Positions 45,385 through 58,019 of a DNA stretch of 64,000 nucleotides are shown here, in pieces. The notes under the pieces are model-generated. The model was not told the origin of the DNA. It searched no databases and worked only from the letters and a program-made list of their open reading frames with translations. The translations under genes were made by a program, and so were the position numbers. The DNA comes from Byssothecium circinans (taxonomy: Eukaryota; Ascomycota; Dothideomycetes; Pleosporales; Massarinaceae): assembly GCA_010015675.1 (NCBI GenBank), contig ML976991.1, positions 1,070,386 to 1,134,385 on the forward strand. The letters run 5' to 3'. Numbering within the stretch: the first letter of the stretch is position 1; each line of letters starts with the position of its first letter.

Positions 45385-46801
45385 CTAAGCAGGTCCTGCA
45401 CTTGCACTCCCCCTCCTCAACCGTTCAAACAACCCCTTCTTCTTCTGCCCCTTCTGCACAGCAGCAACAGGCAGCGGGACGCCTACGGCGGCAGCAACTG
45501 CATTCAGCCGCTCGGCTTCTTCGTAATCCCAAGGCGTGGTCCAGTTCCTTTGGGGGATCTCGCCTAGCTTCGTGCTGTCGGACGCGAACGTGTACGTCGA
45601 CGGTGTCAATTTGTCGAGTCTGCGCTTCGTCACGGCTACGGCGGCATTCGGTGGGGTTGGGGTCTGCTTTTCCCTGGCCTGCGGGGATTTGCGGACGGGA
45701 GGGTACGATGGTGAGATAGGGTCAAAGGGACCATATGGGAATGCCAGGGGCGTCAAAATGTCGTCAGGTGTGGTGTGAGGCCAGGTTGAGGGACGCGGGT
45801 CTGTGAATGAATCTGCTCTTTTCCTCCCCGTTGTACTGGTCTTGGAGGATGGGCCTTTCTGAGGTGGGAACGGGTCCTTGGGGGAGTACTGCGGCAGCGG
45901 TGAACCCAATGGCGATGCATGCGGTGAGCTCACTGCTGTAGACACAGGTGACTTTGTCGAACTGGCGCTGCTTGATGATCCAGATCCCGTTCCTGAGCCC
46001 TTCTTCGTCGTTTTCGGTCTCACGATCACGAGTTGCGTCTGTCCCTTTGAGTCTTTAACCAAGGCACGAGCAACTGTCGGTCTATTGATTCTCTGTTCAG
46101 ATCTTGACCCGCTTCTGCTTCTACCTCTCTTCTCGAAATGCTCTGCTTTGGGGCTTGCCATGCGCTGGAGTTGGATCTGCGATTGACTTAGCCGATAGTA
46201 CAGTTGATTCAGCGACTCCATGGCTTCGCGTCTTGATGCGTCGGATAAACTTGTCAGCGACTTGTAATCCAATCGAAGATTGCTGTTTTTAGAATTGTGG
46301 TGGTGGTTGAGAAAAGTTGCTATGATGCTGACGAGTCCCGTATTGAGCTTGATCAGTGTTTCTGCTAAACTCGCATGCGCAATTGCTACGAGGTGAAAAG
46401 ATCAGCAATTATTCCCCGAAATGGCGCCCATCCGTAGCCAAGAATCCCAAGATCGTGTCTTGCGACAGGGAACAACCTAGAGGAAGACGAAGGAAATCTG
46501 GAATTGAGAACTCACCATCACCCCTCGCGAACTCCTCACCCTTCTCACCATAACACCTCACATACGTGTCCTGCAGCTCAACCGGCCCTTTGCGCAGACT
46601 AATGCTCAACTGCGACTCCGCGTCGTCTTTCACCTTTACATCGCCACCTCCACCCGTCGACTTATGCTTACTCTTCCTCTTCCTCCTTCGCTCTTTTAAG
46701 CGCTTGAACACATTGAGCCCGTCAGTAAATGCATGGATGAGGTTATGCACTGAGCTCTCAACAGCCGGTTCGCGCGACGTCTGTGCCATATCAACCGCCA
46801 T
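45385..46801 (-). CDS. Conserved fungal protein of unknown function
   Basis: Exons 46801-46516 and 46385-45385 encode 428 aa; the intron is 130 bp and phase 1. Residues 1-200 are mainly helical with a strongly basic patch (KERRRKRKSKHKS at about 37-49). The region around the splice junction (ASLAETLIKLNTGLVSIIATFL) and the following LDYKSLTSLSDASRREAMESLNQLYYRLSQSQ look like a conserved amphipathic helical core. The rest is a Ser/Pro-rich disordered tail, ending in a basic RLRRGSASAGPA. No enzyme motif, signal peptide or membrane span was seen. Splice choice is supported by continuous helical coding on both sides. I do not recognise a named family. Confidence 0.75.
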
Positions 46802-49159
46802 TTTGAAAGAATATACAAGAGAAGAGAAGCAATTGACACCAAAAAGAAAAACAGTCAAAAATGCCAGAGGATTTGTGCGCTTTTGTACACGCCCAGTCCC
46901 GGCGTAAACGAGTGTCAAGACGGTCAAAGAGTCAGACCAGACCAGGGTGCTGGCTCACGAACAGGGTGAAAAAATGAAAGCGTAGAGTCACACTTCGTCC
47001 TCGAGGTCTCGCTTCAAGACTGACGGGCCAACGCCCCATAGTTAACCGTTACCCTCTCTTATCTTATGAATCATGGTTTCCCCGCTAAACCTTGTTCAGA
47101 CGCTTGCCCAGCGCATCCAACCAGTCACGCATCGAACAGTGTCCAAGACTCACCGCACAACATGGCACCCTAGGCCTTTTCCGTCGAGCGGGCGGCTATC
47201 TGCGAGCCTCGTTCCATACAACCTTCGAGCCGTCGAGACCACTGCAGCAGAGTCACGAACGAACAGCGAAGACCAGTCGGAGATGCATGCAGGAACGGGC
47301 AGCGAAGGCGGGGTTGGCCTGCAAGCTTGAGAGGCTGGCATTTTGAAACGAAATTCCCAAACGCTGCTTGGGTAGAACAAAAAGATTTATGCTGCATGCA
47401 GATAGTATGACCATTCACCGCCAACAAATCAATCGCTACCTACCGACGACCAGCTTGTTCGTCTGTCGGACTCTGTTCTGATTTTTTAGCTTTGCTTACA
47501 GAGTAAACTCGCCCAAACCTCGCATATCTGGAGGCTGGAGCCGATGCCACACAGTCGAGACTGCCATTTGAACCCGAGGACTTCTTCCACGAGCCTGACG
47601 AAGACCGCGACAACGACTTCGACAGAGTTGATGGATGAGTTGAAGGGTTGCTTGGGCATCCATGAGAGAACGCCACCACAGCACGACAGCGCACACACTG
47701 TGACCGCGACCGTGGGGCCTGCCCGAACCCGCAGCGCGTTCTCATCCGGGGAATCTGGCCTCGGCGACAGCGTAAAGATGGTGTGTAAGATGTCGAATGC
47801 GATGGTGACGAGGACGAGACGGAACGAATACGATACCAAATTTTTGAGACGTGGGCATGAGCATCCTACTCAGCGTGACGAGTGGGGTTAGCATGGCTGT
47901 GCAGGGCGTGGGGTGCATCGAAATCCCCAATTTGAAGTCAACCGACGCAAAAGGTCCCTGAAGATGTTGAGAGAGCACTGGGATGATCTTCTTCATCAGC
48001 TCTGGCCCCTGTCGACCATAATATTCTGGAGTCTTTTGACGTATGCTTGTCGTAAGACACCATTCGACTTCCCGTCGTCGAGAAAATCCTCGGAAGACCC
48101 ACCCTGCCGAAAAAAAAAAAGGTTGCCAGGAAACTTGCGCGGAAGCTCCCCGCTGTGTACACGTAAACCAGGACCCAGGCAACGTGTAATCTCGTCGACA
48201 CATTCGAAGGTTTTCCAGTGCAACACGAGAAAGTTAACCTTGACCGTAACGATGGTACAGAAGATCAGAATGATGTTGGTAGCGTTAAGCTTCTGATCAA
48301 GAACTGCATCTTGGTGTGTCGATTGCTTGCTTCATAATCAGAGTCAGGTCAACTAGGCATTGTAGTCGATGTGATAAAGAGGTGGTACTTGATTATGAAA
48401 CCAAGGAGGGCGATCAGAGCCAGGCTGTTGAAATAGTCGTCTCAACCGAATCGTCTGCTCCTTTACCAGTGTATATGGCACCGTCCGAGCGTCAAAGCAG
48501 AGCGATATTGAACTGGTGATTGTATAGAATGCGGCGTTACACCAACCAGTTAGCACGCGAGAACTGTGCACAAAGCAAGCCAACTGCTAACATTGAAACT
48601 TTCGTTTTCATGGTGTGAGAGAAACACGGCACATAGACCAAGTGCAGTCTCATGGTCAGAGAAGGCGTGAGGTAAAACAACGATTCAAACTTCAGACTCC
48701 CAAACGGGTTCTGGAGGACAGATCGATGGGTGGACTGAATGACAGCCTAGGGAAATGGTATTTATCGTAAATAACAACTCGTGAAGATCGCCCCAGATTC
48801 ACTCTCTTCTTCGGTAGACGGGTTCCAACGGAATGTTGACCTACAGCCTACGCCGCTCCTTCGCATATCGGTCAAGGGCAGGGATTGGCTATCCCGAGTC
48901 GACACCACTTGAGCCGTGACTTCATGCATTCTATGCTGGCCCACAGGTTAATATAAGTAGGAGTTGGGGTGCCACAAATTACACATTTGTCAAATATCGC
49001 ATCTGTCATCGCTTGAGTTCTGATCTTGGACATCAGCGCCGAAAAACCGTTGACAAGCGCTCAACCCCTCTTTTCTAACGGGTATTCCATACCATCTTTA
49101 TCTTCTCGTCACTGCTAATGTTGACAGCGCAGTACCCACCACTCCTATTACAATAAATC
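46802..49159. other. 2.4-kb intergenic region with possible gene relic
   Basis: No intact gene was found. Minus-strand frames at 47486-47839 (hydrophobic, Cys-containing) and 47996-48300 (a stretch with CVDEITRCLGPGLRVH) could be remnants of one decayed gene, but they are interrupted by stops and match nothing I recognise. A run of about 12 A residues lies at about 48109-48120. The proximal 200 bp before 49160 should hold the promoter of the monooxygenase gene. Confidence 0.4.
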
Positions 49160-51376
49160 ATGTCCAGCGAAAAGAAAACAGTTGCAATCATTGGCGCAGG
49201 GCCCGCAGGCCTCGTCACAGCGGCCACTCTCCTCCAAACCCAACAATTCCACATCAAAATCCTCGAAAAGACGTCTGAGATCGGTGGTCTCTGGTCTCCG
49301 AACGGGCTGATTGACCCCGCAATGACGGCAAACCTCTGCCAATCCACTGTCTCATTCGCAGGCCTATCGTGGGAGTCGATTGGGACACAGGCTCCTATCT
49401 ATCCCAAGGCACGACATGTGACACGTTATCTGCAGGAGTATTATCATCGGTATATTCCGGATGGGACGGTGGTTTTTGATACGGAGGTCACTCGCGCCGA
49501 ACTTGAGTCTGCGGATAGGAGTGGACTTGGCCACGAGAGGTGGAAGATTACTACGACCACGCGAAAGGCCGAATACGTTGAGACAAAAGAGTCGATGTTT
49601 GACTACTTAGTTGTAGCGTCTGGTCCATTTTCCCATCCCCAGAAGGCAAGCGACTTTGCTTCGGAAGATCTCCTCCGGACATCCAAAATCCCCATCATCC
49701 ACAGCACCAAATACCGCAGTCTCGCAGATATCAAAACGAATACCAGAACTTCGTGGAATCCAGGAAGCAAAATCCTAGTCGTCGGCGGCTCCCATTCCGG
49801 CAGCGAGATCGCCTCCAAGATAGCCCTCGAGCTCTCAACTCTAGCCGCGAACGAACAAACACAGCCAGAGTTACTCCACCTAACATCACGGAAACTCTTC
49901 GCTCTATCGCCGCTGCTTCCCACAGCCCGAGAAAGAGGGAAAGACGTTGGCTTCGAGCCCGCTGATTTCAAACTGTACAATCGATCTAGTCGACCACATG
50001 AAGCACCCGTCTCGTTCACCTACGGACTCTTCGATTCGGAAAAGCATGCAGCTGGTGTGAAAATGATGAAACATCTCTCAGGCCATGACTCCGCGCTTGG
50101 AGAAAAAGAAAAAGAAGAAGAAAGTCACGATCTCCAGCTCAGTGCAGTAATCAGTGAATCGTACGCCCAACTCGTTGCATTCGGACTCATCAAGCCCATC
50201 CCCGGCCGTCTCCTTTCCCTGCACCAAACCCCCCAATCCGAATCCGAGGACCAAACCCTCACAGCAACAATAACCTCCCACTCCAGCGCCCCCCTCACCA
50301 TCACCAACACCAACATCTCCGGAGTCGTACACGCGACCGGGTTCAACGCAGCAGCTTCCGTCTCTTTCCTCGACTCCTCCACACTCACCAAAATCGGCTA
50401 CGACCCCGTATGCCAGCAATTCCCATTCCTCCTCGATGCCAGCTATCTATCCCAAAACGCCAAAGTCCCAACGCTAGCCGTGATCGGCTTCGCCACGCAG
50501 TACTGGGGCGTCATGGAGATGCAAGCGCGAGCCATCGCTGCAGCATGGGTCACCGGCATCATGTGCCCATCACCTGAAGATCGTGCAGGTATCATGGACT
50601 ACTCGCTAGCACTGCGCGAGGCCATCAAGTCTCGCGACGCGGCTTCCATCCCACCCAACCCGTTTGGAGACTACGTCGGGCTCGTCGAGCAGGCTGCGAG
50701 GGAGCTGCGGCTCGAGAGAGTCGATGGTGTGTGGAGTGCGACCGAAGGCCCCGTCTGTCCTGCTCGGTACGTAGCCCGCGACGCGTCGGACCAGAAACGA
50801 GAAGCTGTTAAGGCGGTTTCGAAACTCCAGGGACTGCTGCATGCCAGCTACGCTTCGACGGCTTTCACTGTGAGAGCGGTTTTCTATGGCCTTCTTGGGA
50901 GATGGGGAATTAGCAATGGGACTGCTGGGACTGGTCATGATGATGTTGACGTTCCTTCAGCTTCAGCGCGAGAGGAGATCGTGTTTCGTCCGCGGCTTGG
51001 TGGGAGTGTGGATGCTGGGTTGGATTTCGAATACCTCGTCATCAAGTCATCGTCTTCTGACAAAGAAACTCTAAACCGCGAGATCTACAGGCACAGAGAA
51101 GGTACTGATTACATCACTATCTGGTCCGCGTCGGCCGAGCGCCCGTTTCCTGCCCTGAGATGCATTGCGAAACTTGTATTTGGGGGTGAAAACGCCAACG
51201 TTAACGTTAACGCTGCCACTAGCTTAGCAAACTCGACTATTGTTGCACGGAGAACTATTGCAGAAGAGATAGATCGAGTGGTTGCTACTTACCGCTTTGA
51301 ACTCACAGGGACTCGGATTATACGATGTGAAGTTAACAGCGCTATGGGGACGGAGGAATGGGTACCTGGGTGTTAA
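49160..51376 (+). CDS. Flavin-containing monooxygenase with C-terminal extension
   Basis: This is one exon of 738 aa. The Rossmann FAD motif is VAIIGAGPAGLVTAA (residues 8-22), followed by GGLWSPNG. A second dinucleotide motif VVGGSHSGSEIA (about 208-219) should bind NADPH. VVASGPFSHP and ATGFNAAA match FMO/Baeyer-Villiger-like class B oxygenases. The oxygenase part ends near residue 510; about 220 further residues include FYGLLGRW, LGGSVDAGLDFEYLVI and REIYRHREGTDYITIW. This extension weakly recalls DUF6314, which is found fused to fungal FMO-like proteins, but I am not sure. The substrate is unknown. No neighbours suggest a cluster. Confidence 0.85.
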   Translation: MSSEKKTVAIIGAGPAGLVTAATLLQTQQFHIKILEKTSEIGGLWSPNGLIDPAMTANLCQSTVSFAGLSWESIGTQAPIYPKARHVTRYLQEYYHRYIPDGTVVFDTEVTRAELESADRSGLGHERWKITTTTRKAEYVETKESMFDYLVVASGPFSHPQKASDFASEDLLRTSKIPIIHSTKYRSLADIKTNTRTSWNPGSKILVVGGSHSGSEIASKIALELSTLAANEQTQPELLHLTSRKLFALSPLLPTARERGKDVGFEPADFKLYNRSSRPHEAPVSFTYGLFDSEKHAAGVKMMKHLSGHDSALGEKEKEEESHDLQLSAVISESYAQLVAFGLIKPIPGRLLSLHQTPQSESEDQTLTATITSHSSAPLTITNTNISGVVHATGFNAAASVSFLDSSTLTKIGYDPVCQQFPFLLDASYLSQNAKVPTLAVIGFATQYWGVMEMQARAIAAAWVTGIMCPSPEDRAGIMDYSLALREAIKSRDAASIPPNPFGDYVGLVEQAARELRLERVDGVWSATEGPVCPARYVARDASDQKREAVKAVSKLQGLLHASYASTAFTVRAVFYGLLGRWGISNGTAGTGHDDVDVPSASAREEIVFRPRLGGSVDAGLDFEYLVIKSSSSDKETLNREIYRHREGTDYITIWSASAERPFPALRCIAKLVFGGENANVNVNAATSLANSTIVARRTIAEEIDRVVATYRFELTGTRIIRCEVNSAMGTEEWVPGC

Positions 51377-52236
51377 TGAGGAAAAGGGAAAAGGGATAAT
51401 GGGTAGGTAGAGCATGAAGGAAGGATGGGGGGTGTGGAAAATCAATACCACCCACCAGTCAGTCACTTATTTCACCTTCCGAGCCACCATCCCATCGGTT
51501 CCGAATACCTATAGTACAGCTTTAAATCCCATCCGTCTTCTCATTCCCATACAGTATCTTAGACACCACATCACATCTCACAGTTTACCATCCCCGTAAT
51601 CTTCCAAGCCAGAACCCAAACCAAAACACAACTCGTCTCCAGCACTACCTCAACACTGGCCGGATGCAAGCACGCCAGAAGGAGAAATGGTATGTGCCTA
51701 CGAAACGCTGGGGCTGTTTGGACATGTACAAGAGGCTTGGTAATGAGATGCACGTGATAACGCGTACTCATATTCCCAAGACTTCAGAGGCATCGTGGAG
51801 GGCTCAAGTACTCCACAACCATACCGTTTCAATCCAGTCTCGCATCATATTCCCTACCTTAAGATCCCAGTTCGACTTCTATCGCATAACCTTCTGACTT
51901 GCGCTCGGCTAGTATGTCCACCATCGCCCTTCTCACACGAAGAAACGAGAGCACGCGATATATACAGGGAGACGATAATCCACGACGCTGCTTTAGTCAC
52001 AATTACTTCATTCACCGTCGCTTCTTATAGCCTGTAGCTCATAGAAACCACAGCGCACTCCAAAGTTGCGAGACGATCCCATCACAAACAAAATAAACGA
52101 GAGACAAATAATCAATTTCCCCCGCCAATGATATTTACAATCCCTATTCGCGCACCTCTCTACATATAGAAATTCTCCTAAACGCCGCGCTATGCATAAA
52201 GAAACCCAACCCGCTAGCTAGTGATTTGAACTGAAC
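51377..52236. other. Convergent intergenic region
   Basis: This is the 3' flank of the monooxygenase and HRD1 genes. No gene was recognised. Confidence 0.5.
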
Positions 52237-54618
52237 TCATTTGCCATCATCATCCGCATCTTCGATCGTGACCGTTCGTCTCGTTGCGCTCTGACCTTCT
52301 GCGTTACTTGCAGCGACGGCAGAGCTGGACCCTTCTGCCTCGTTGTTCCCAGACGTGTTCCCAGATGTATTCCCAAAACTCCAGCTCGACTCGAGAGAAC
52401 TAGGCTCGGCCTGCTTGGAAGATGGGCCTGGGTCCGCTGAAGTGTTCGGCGTTGTTCGAGCCTCAGATGATGGGGTGGGTTGGGCGGTGGAAGGCCCTGC
52501 TGGAGGCTGGCTAGGAGCTTGGCTGGGTGCTGGCGGTGCGGTACCAACTGGGGGCTGAGATACCGACGACGATGAGCCAGGCTGTGGTGCTAGTGCCATG
52601 GGCCTCAGTGTCCACCCTTCTGGAAGTACAACGCCCTCGGGCAAGCCGGCATCACCGTGTCTCAGGACTGGACCATTGGCAAAATACGCCTGTGGAGTTA
52701 CCTGAGCCGGGGGGAACTGTGGATTCAACGAGGCGATAGGCGGAAGCTCTGGGCCGGTTGTACCTGCAGCCCCCGAAGCTTGCTGGATTCGATTCAATTC
52801 ACCCAGCAGAGCGTGGATGTACTGTAGCTGGTTATGTTGAAGGTTCAGTTGGCGCATCGACTCGATGATGTTCTGTTGAATACGCAGGATGTCCGCTTGT
52901 ATATCGGAAGGATGACGAGGGGCGGCTCCAGGCAACGTGGGAAAGGGCAGTTGGAGCTGTGGTATACCTTGGGTTTGCGGTAAATTCTGGTTCTGGTTCT
53001 GGGCAATCTGCTGAGCAAGATTTGCGACTATGTTGTTATTGTTATTGATATTGTTCGCGTTCCCTGGCTGATTCGCTGGTAGACGCAAGTTCCCCAGTGC
53101 GATTCGAATAGGACCGAAATTGAAAACTCGTAGATTACCAGCTGGTCGGTTGGGTTGGGCGGCTTGGGGGTCCTGTTGTGGTGGTTGTCCTGGCTGTCCA
53201 GCTGCTGGTGCTTGTGCTTGTGCATTTCCGAAATTGCCGGGAAATACAGCTCGAAAGCCCCCACCCGCGAGAGGATCCGGAGGTTGGTGATTTTGCTGGC
53301 CTGGATTGTGCTGGTTTGTTTGCGGCGTTGGCTGTGAAAGAACAGGTCGCCGACACGTGGGACAGACTTGTTGCCTCTCCAGCCAGCTCCTCAGGCAACT
53401 GAAGTGGAGAATATGTCCGCACGGTAGCTTCTTCGCCCTCTGTCGTTCATCTACGCGTCGACCAGGTTGTGCTCCTTCTGGTGCAACCCATGGCCGCATT
53501 TCCTCGCGACAGACAATGCAAGTGTTCTCTCGCTCCAGTTCTTCTGTCGTAGCGTCGGGGTAACGACTATTCATGTCTCGAGTGGCTTTCCGGTACTGAA
53601 CGAAGTCGTTGACACGCTTCAGGAAGGAACGCAGCGTCATAAAGAGGTCTCTCATGATATGAATCGGAATCCCGTAGAATGCCATGAGAATCATGAAGAA
53701 GCCGAGGTACACCACAGACTTGATGAAGTCCGTAGCGAGGTCCAGATAGAAGACCCAGCGCCCCTTCTCTTCCCATCCAGGAACCTCGTAGTCATCATCA
53801 TCGTCCTCCGGCGCATCTTCAGGATCCCCCCCAGCCGTCTCTGCTTGTTGTCGCGCTTGCTCCCTCGCAATCCTCCGAGCTTCTTCGCGAGCCTTCTCTT
53901 GACGGTGTGTAATGTAAAGCTCCACTAACGAGAGTGTGTAGCGCAAAAGCGTCGATGAAGAGGCGATGGCCAGTAATACGTATTCGAAGCCAAACATGAC
54001 CATGACACCGGCGCGGGCATCCGAGAGGATCGCGTCGATGCAGTAGTTCATCATGAAGATGTCGAAGGCGACAGACAGGAGTAGAGAGCTCAGTAAACGG
54101 GCGTGGAAGAGCTTCGGGTTCGCCGGAGGTTGCTGTTCAAGGAACTCGACGCGTCCCTCTCCTATCCACTGCCACACCTTGCCCGCTAGAAGACAGAGGA
54201 ACATGGCGAAGAACCACATGCCGATGTCGTCCCGGAAGATGGTCATTGCCAGCAATGTCTCGCTCACGGCAAACCACGCCTTGTCGTACAGCTGCTCCGT
54301 CTCGATCGGTCGTAGCGGGCCATAGAAGAGGCGCTGGAGCCCGTATCCGAAGCTCGCGGTGACAATGAGGCCTAGATTGATCAAGAACTGCGCGCGTCAG
54401 CTTGTTCTCCTGCTTCCAGCTGGCGCATTGGCGTACCATGAGAGAGCCGGTGCTTTGCGAAATATAAACAGCGGCCGAGTAGAAGTTGGGTCGCTCGTAA
54501 TATGCGCGCAAGAGCACGACGTTGGCTAGGACGGCCGAGCCCTTGATGCTGTTAGTATGGCATTGAATAAGGGGACGAAGGGGGAACGTACGGCAATGTA
54601 TAGTTGTAACCTGCTCAT
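52237..54618 (-). CDS. HRD1: ER membrane E3 ubiquitin ligase Hrd1 (synoviolin)
   Basis: Exons 54618-54592, 54541-54437 and 54387-52237 encode 760 aa. Hrd1 is the channel-forming RING ligase of ER-associated degradation. The N-terminal half has several membrane helices (through about residue 270), beginning MSRLQLYIAGSAVLANVVLL; YERPNFYSAAVYISQSTGSLM and the rest of the family pattern follow. A RING-H2 domain (CIVCREEM ... LPCGHILHFSCLRSWLERQQVCPTC) spans about residues 333-395. The C-terminal tail is Pro/Gln/Asn-rich and low-complexity. The first exon encodes nine residues. Introns are 50 and 49 bp, phase 0; the first uses an AAG acceptor. Confidence 0.94.
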
Positions 54619-55590
54619 GATGCAAAAGGACGAAAAAGCGCTATCAACAAAGAAAGGTCATCTCTACGAGACGTACGTTGTGAGGTGGTAAAGGCCTCAG
54701 ACAGTGACAGTGACAGGTGGTGTTTGCTTCGCCGCGAGAGTGAGTGGCACGTCTTGACACGTTTGCCCGAAGAAGCTGGTCCGACCTCCGATGACGACCG
54801 CCAAGCAATTATATTTGTTCTCTACCACTTCTGCGACTTCATACAATATTCCTACACTTCACAACCTCTTTACACAAGATCGGTCTACCAGACACTTTTC
54901 ATTATTTCTGTTGCAATGCTAGGCTCCTATGTAGGAGCTCCAAGACCGCGTCGGGCTCTGAGACCCCATCGTCCATCGTGCCGAATTACGCCGTCCTCGG
55001 TCGGATACTCGGAACGTTGCTCAAGTACATGCTCAACAAATTACCGAACCATCGAACAATATCCACTCGGAAGAACCGACTCCGCTTGAAAGCTGAAGCT
55101 GGCAAGTCTTGCTCGATCTTGGACTTCCCTCTTCGGAAGACACCCGCTTGCAACGGCGCTTTCTTCATCCTTAAGCTGCGCACCCCGGCGTCATGATCCC
55201 TGGTCATGGTGCACATCCGTCATTCAAATCAGGCTAGCTTTATGGATTTCAATGTTGTTTACGGTTCGCAGGGTTTAGCCCGCAAGATGGGCAGGTGATT
55301 GCGGGGAGATATTCTACACTACTGCGGGTTGACCGTGATAACTGCGCTCTCGTCAACAATGGGATGTCATGCCCAGACCCATGGATCAAGGCCCTGTAGA
55401 AATGGCATCGGGCCATTGGCCGGCTGACCGTAGAGTCCTGTCATGGCCTGCACGCCATCGGATCACCGCATACACAGTATAAAGCTCACGGCAGTCCAGC
55501 ATGTTCCCAGGAAGCCGGACCCGGTAGGAAAGGGAATTCCTACTGTAGAACGTTTCCTTCTTCCCCTGGTCACTTTTTGGAAGAGCAAAT
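54619..55590. other. Divergent intergenic region
   Basis: About 1 kb between HRD1 and the invertase gene. A plus-strand frame at 54685-55089 lacks recognisable features. The segment shortly before 55591 should contain the promoter of the secreted enzyme. Confidence 0.5.
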
Positions 55591-57735
55591 ATGCTCCCGT
55601 CTATATCAATGCTGAGCTTCTTGCTCGGTACCCTCTCAATTGCCAATGCGCAGAGTGCTAGTACTCTTCCAGATGTTCTCGATGCCGATACCATCGCCTC
55701 ACTCGGAAACAATAGCCTCTTCCTCAGATGGCGATCTCGTTCTCACTTTATTGCGCCTGCTGGATGGATGAATGTACGCCATTCACAAGCCTCGTCTTTT
55801 AGGTGTCGTGCTCATCACAATTAGGACCCTTGCGCCATGATGTATGACCCATCGGAAGATACTTATCATCTTATGTACCAATGGCACCCATACCATATCA
55901 ATTGGGGTGAGTTACTCTTAAAACGCGTGAATTAGAGCTAACCGTTTTTAGGAAACATTTCCTGGGGGTAACCCGTCCTTCCTTAGCCAAACGAATCAAG
56001 CTGACTCGAACAGGCATGCAACATCTAAAGACTTGATTACCTGGACTGACGTTGGTGGCTGGGAAGGCGACAACGCTCAATCCCTTGGAACGACTGGCAA
56101 TGGTACCTACAATGGGCTTGGTATCTTCTCAGGCACAGTACAGCCCGTCAATCTTACAGGCGGTCAGGACGGAACACTCCTGGCGTTTTACACCTCCGTA
56201 TCTTACTTACCTACCAACTGGGCACTACCTTACATCGACGGTACTGAAACGCAGAGTTTAGCTATCAGCAATGATGGAGGGCTTACATGGGAGGACTACG
56301 AGAACAACCCAGTCATCAGCCAACCACCCGACGGCTGGAATGTCACCGGTTGGCGTGACCCATTCTTTGAGCCTTGGCCTGAGATAGATGCGATCCTTCA
56401 GCAAGAAGAGCCTCATTACTATGCTGTACTTGGCTCTGGCATCAAGCAAGTCGGACCACGCATTCCATTCTACAGTGCTCCGGCTAGCGATCTGACCAAC
56501 TGGACATTCCTGGGCGCGCTTTGGGAGCCACGCAACAATGAAACGCTGGGTGAGATTATAGAGACTGGAACTTATGGTTTTAACTTCGAAGTGTATGTCC
56601 CCCGTGTCAATATGGTTTATAAGCGGCGACTGACTTGAACAGATCAAACTTCTTCTCACTCACAGATAATGATGGCGATGTTCACTACTACATCATGATG
56701 GGAACAGAAGGTGGGAACACGACTTTCCATCCACGCGCACAATGGGGACTCTGGAACGAAGGCATAGTCACACGACGTTCAAATGGCTCTGCTCAGTTCT
56801 CTCCAGTTTCCGGTGGTGCTATTGACTCCGGTCTCTTGTACGCAGTCACGTCTTTCGATGACACCAAAAACAATCGCCGCGTACAGTGGGGCTGGGCGAA
56901 CGACGAACTCAACAATTATCAAACACAACAAGGCTTCCAAGGCTCGTTTGCTCTTCCGCGTGAGATGTACGTCAAGAAGACAACTGGGCTCATCAATACT
57001 GATGGCCGACTGACTACGCGCGGTAACAACCGCGTCATTGGACACAGCGATGGTACATTCACCGCTTACACACTTGGTGCTCGCCCTCTCCCCGATGTCG
57101 TCAATGGTATCCGTAATGGCACCAGCCAGCGTAACTATGCCACCAACGGCACTTCTACCTCGAGCGCACTCATCGGGACGGGAAGCAATCATATGGAGCT
57201 TAAAGCAACCTTGCGCAACATCACCGGCTCCGTAGGCTTGACCGTCGCTGCATCGCCTGGTGGCGAAGAATATACCACCATCTCCTGGAATCCTTCAAAC
57301 TACACCGTCAACGTCGACCGATCGCAATCTTCCAGCATCGAGAACATCGCACGGAACTACACTGTCATCGGGTACTTTTACCCCTACACGTATGCTGAGA
57401 GCGGTATCGAGGATATCGAAATAAATGTCTTCATAGATGGCTCACTGCTGGAGTTATACATCAACGTAAGTCAAACCTTTTACGCATTATCGCTCGTCCA
57501 CTAACACGGTGCACAGGATCGCTTCTGGCTCACCACACGCATCTACCCGGGACGTCTCGACTCCACGGGCTTCGGCGTCTTCGTTGGCGATAATGCGAGC
57601 GTTGAAGTGTCGGGGTTGACGGTTTGGACCGATACGGCGGATATTTTCCCTGGCAGGCCGCTGAATTCGAGTAGTCGGCTTGTGTATGATACGCCGGAGC
57701 AGACGAATAATTATACGTGGTGGACGGGTAATTAG
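55591..57735 (+). CDS. Secreted beta-fructofuranosidase (GH32 invertase/inulinase family)
   Basis: Exons 55591-55773, 55825-55906, 55952-55967, 56014-56592, 56643-57465 and 57517-57735 encode 633 aa. The start MLPSISMLSFLLGTLSIANA is a signal peptide. The nucleophile motif WMNDP is split by intron 1. FSGTV, WRDPF (stabiliser Asp) and the region NFEVSNFF, with the probable acid/base Glu, follow in GH32 order; a C-terminal beta-sandwich ends in VSGLTVW. About a dozen NxS/T sites suit a secreted glycoprotein. The third exon is only 16 nt (encoding GNISWG with its neighbours). Hydrolysis of sucrose or fructans outside the cell is inferred from the family. Confidence 0.92.
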
Positions 57736-58019
57736 CGTCCTGTGCGAGAGTGCGACGGAATGATGTAGATAGACTACTGTCCGCACCGATCTGCCGACGT
57801 GTGAAGTACATATTAAACATGACCCAAAAGCCTAGATACAAAAAGCATGATAATTTATTGTAGCGCTTTGTCCATCTTATTGCCCTTCCCATTACCACAT
57901 ATCCGCCCGATCCGGGCGTGCAAGAGGGAGAAGGGAAAAAAAGATAAAAGGGCCAAAAAGACGGTAGATCCATCAATACTCACAAAAGTAGAGGGAGAAA
58001 AAATGATGTGCGGCGGTTA

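Noticed and set aside
54685..55089. 134-codon plus-strand frame upstream of the invertase
   Set aside because: No recognisable motif, low-complexity end, and no splice model gave a known protein.
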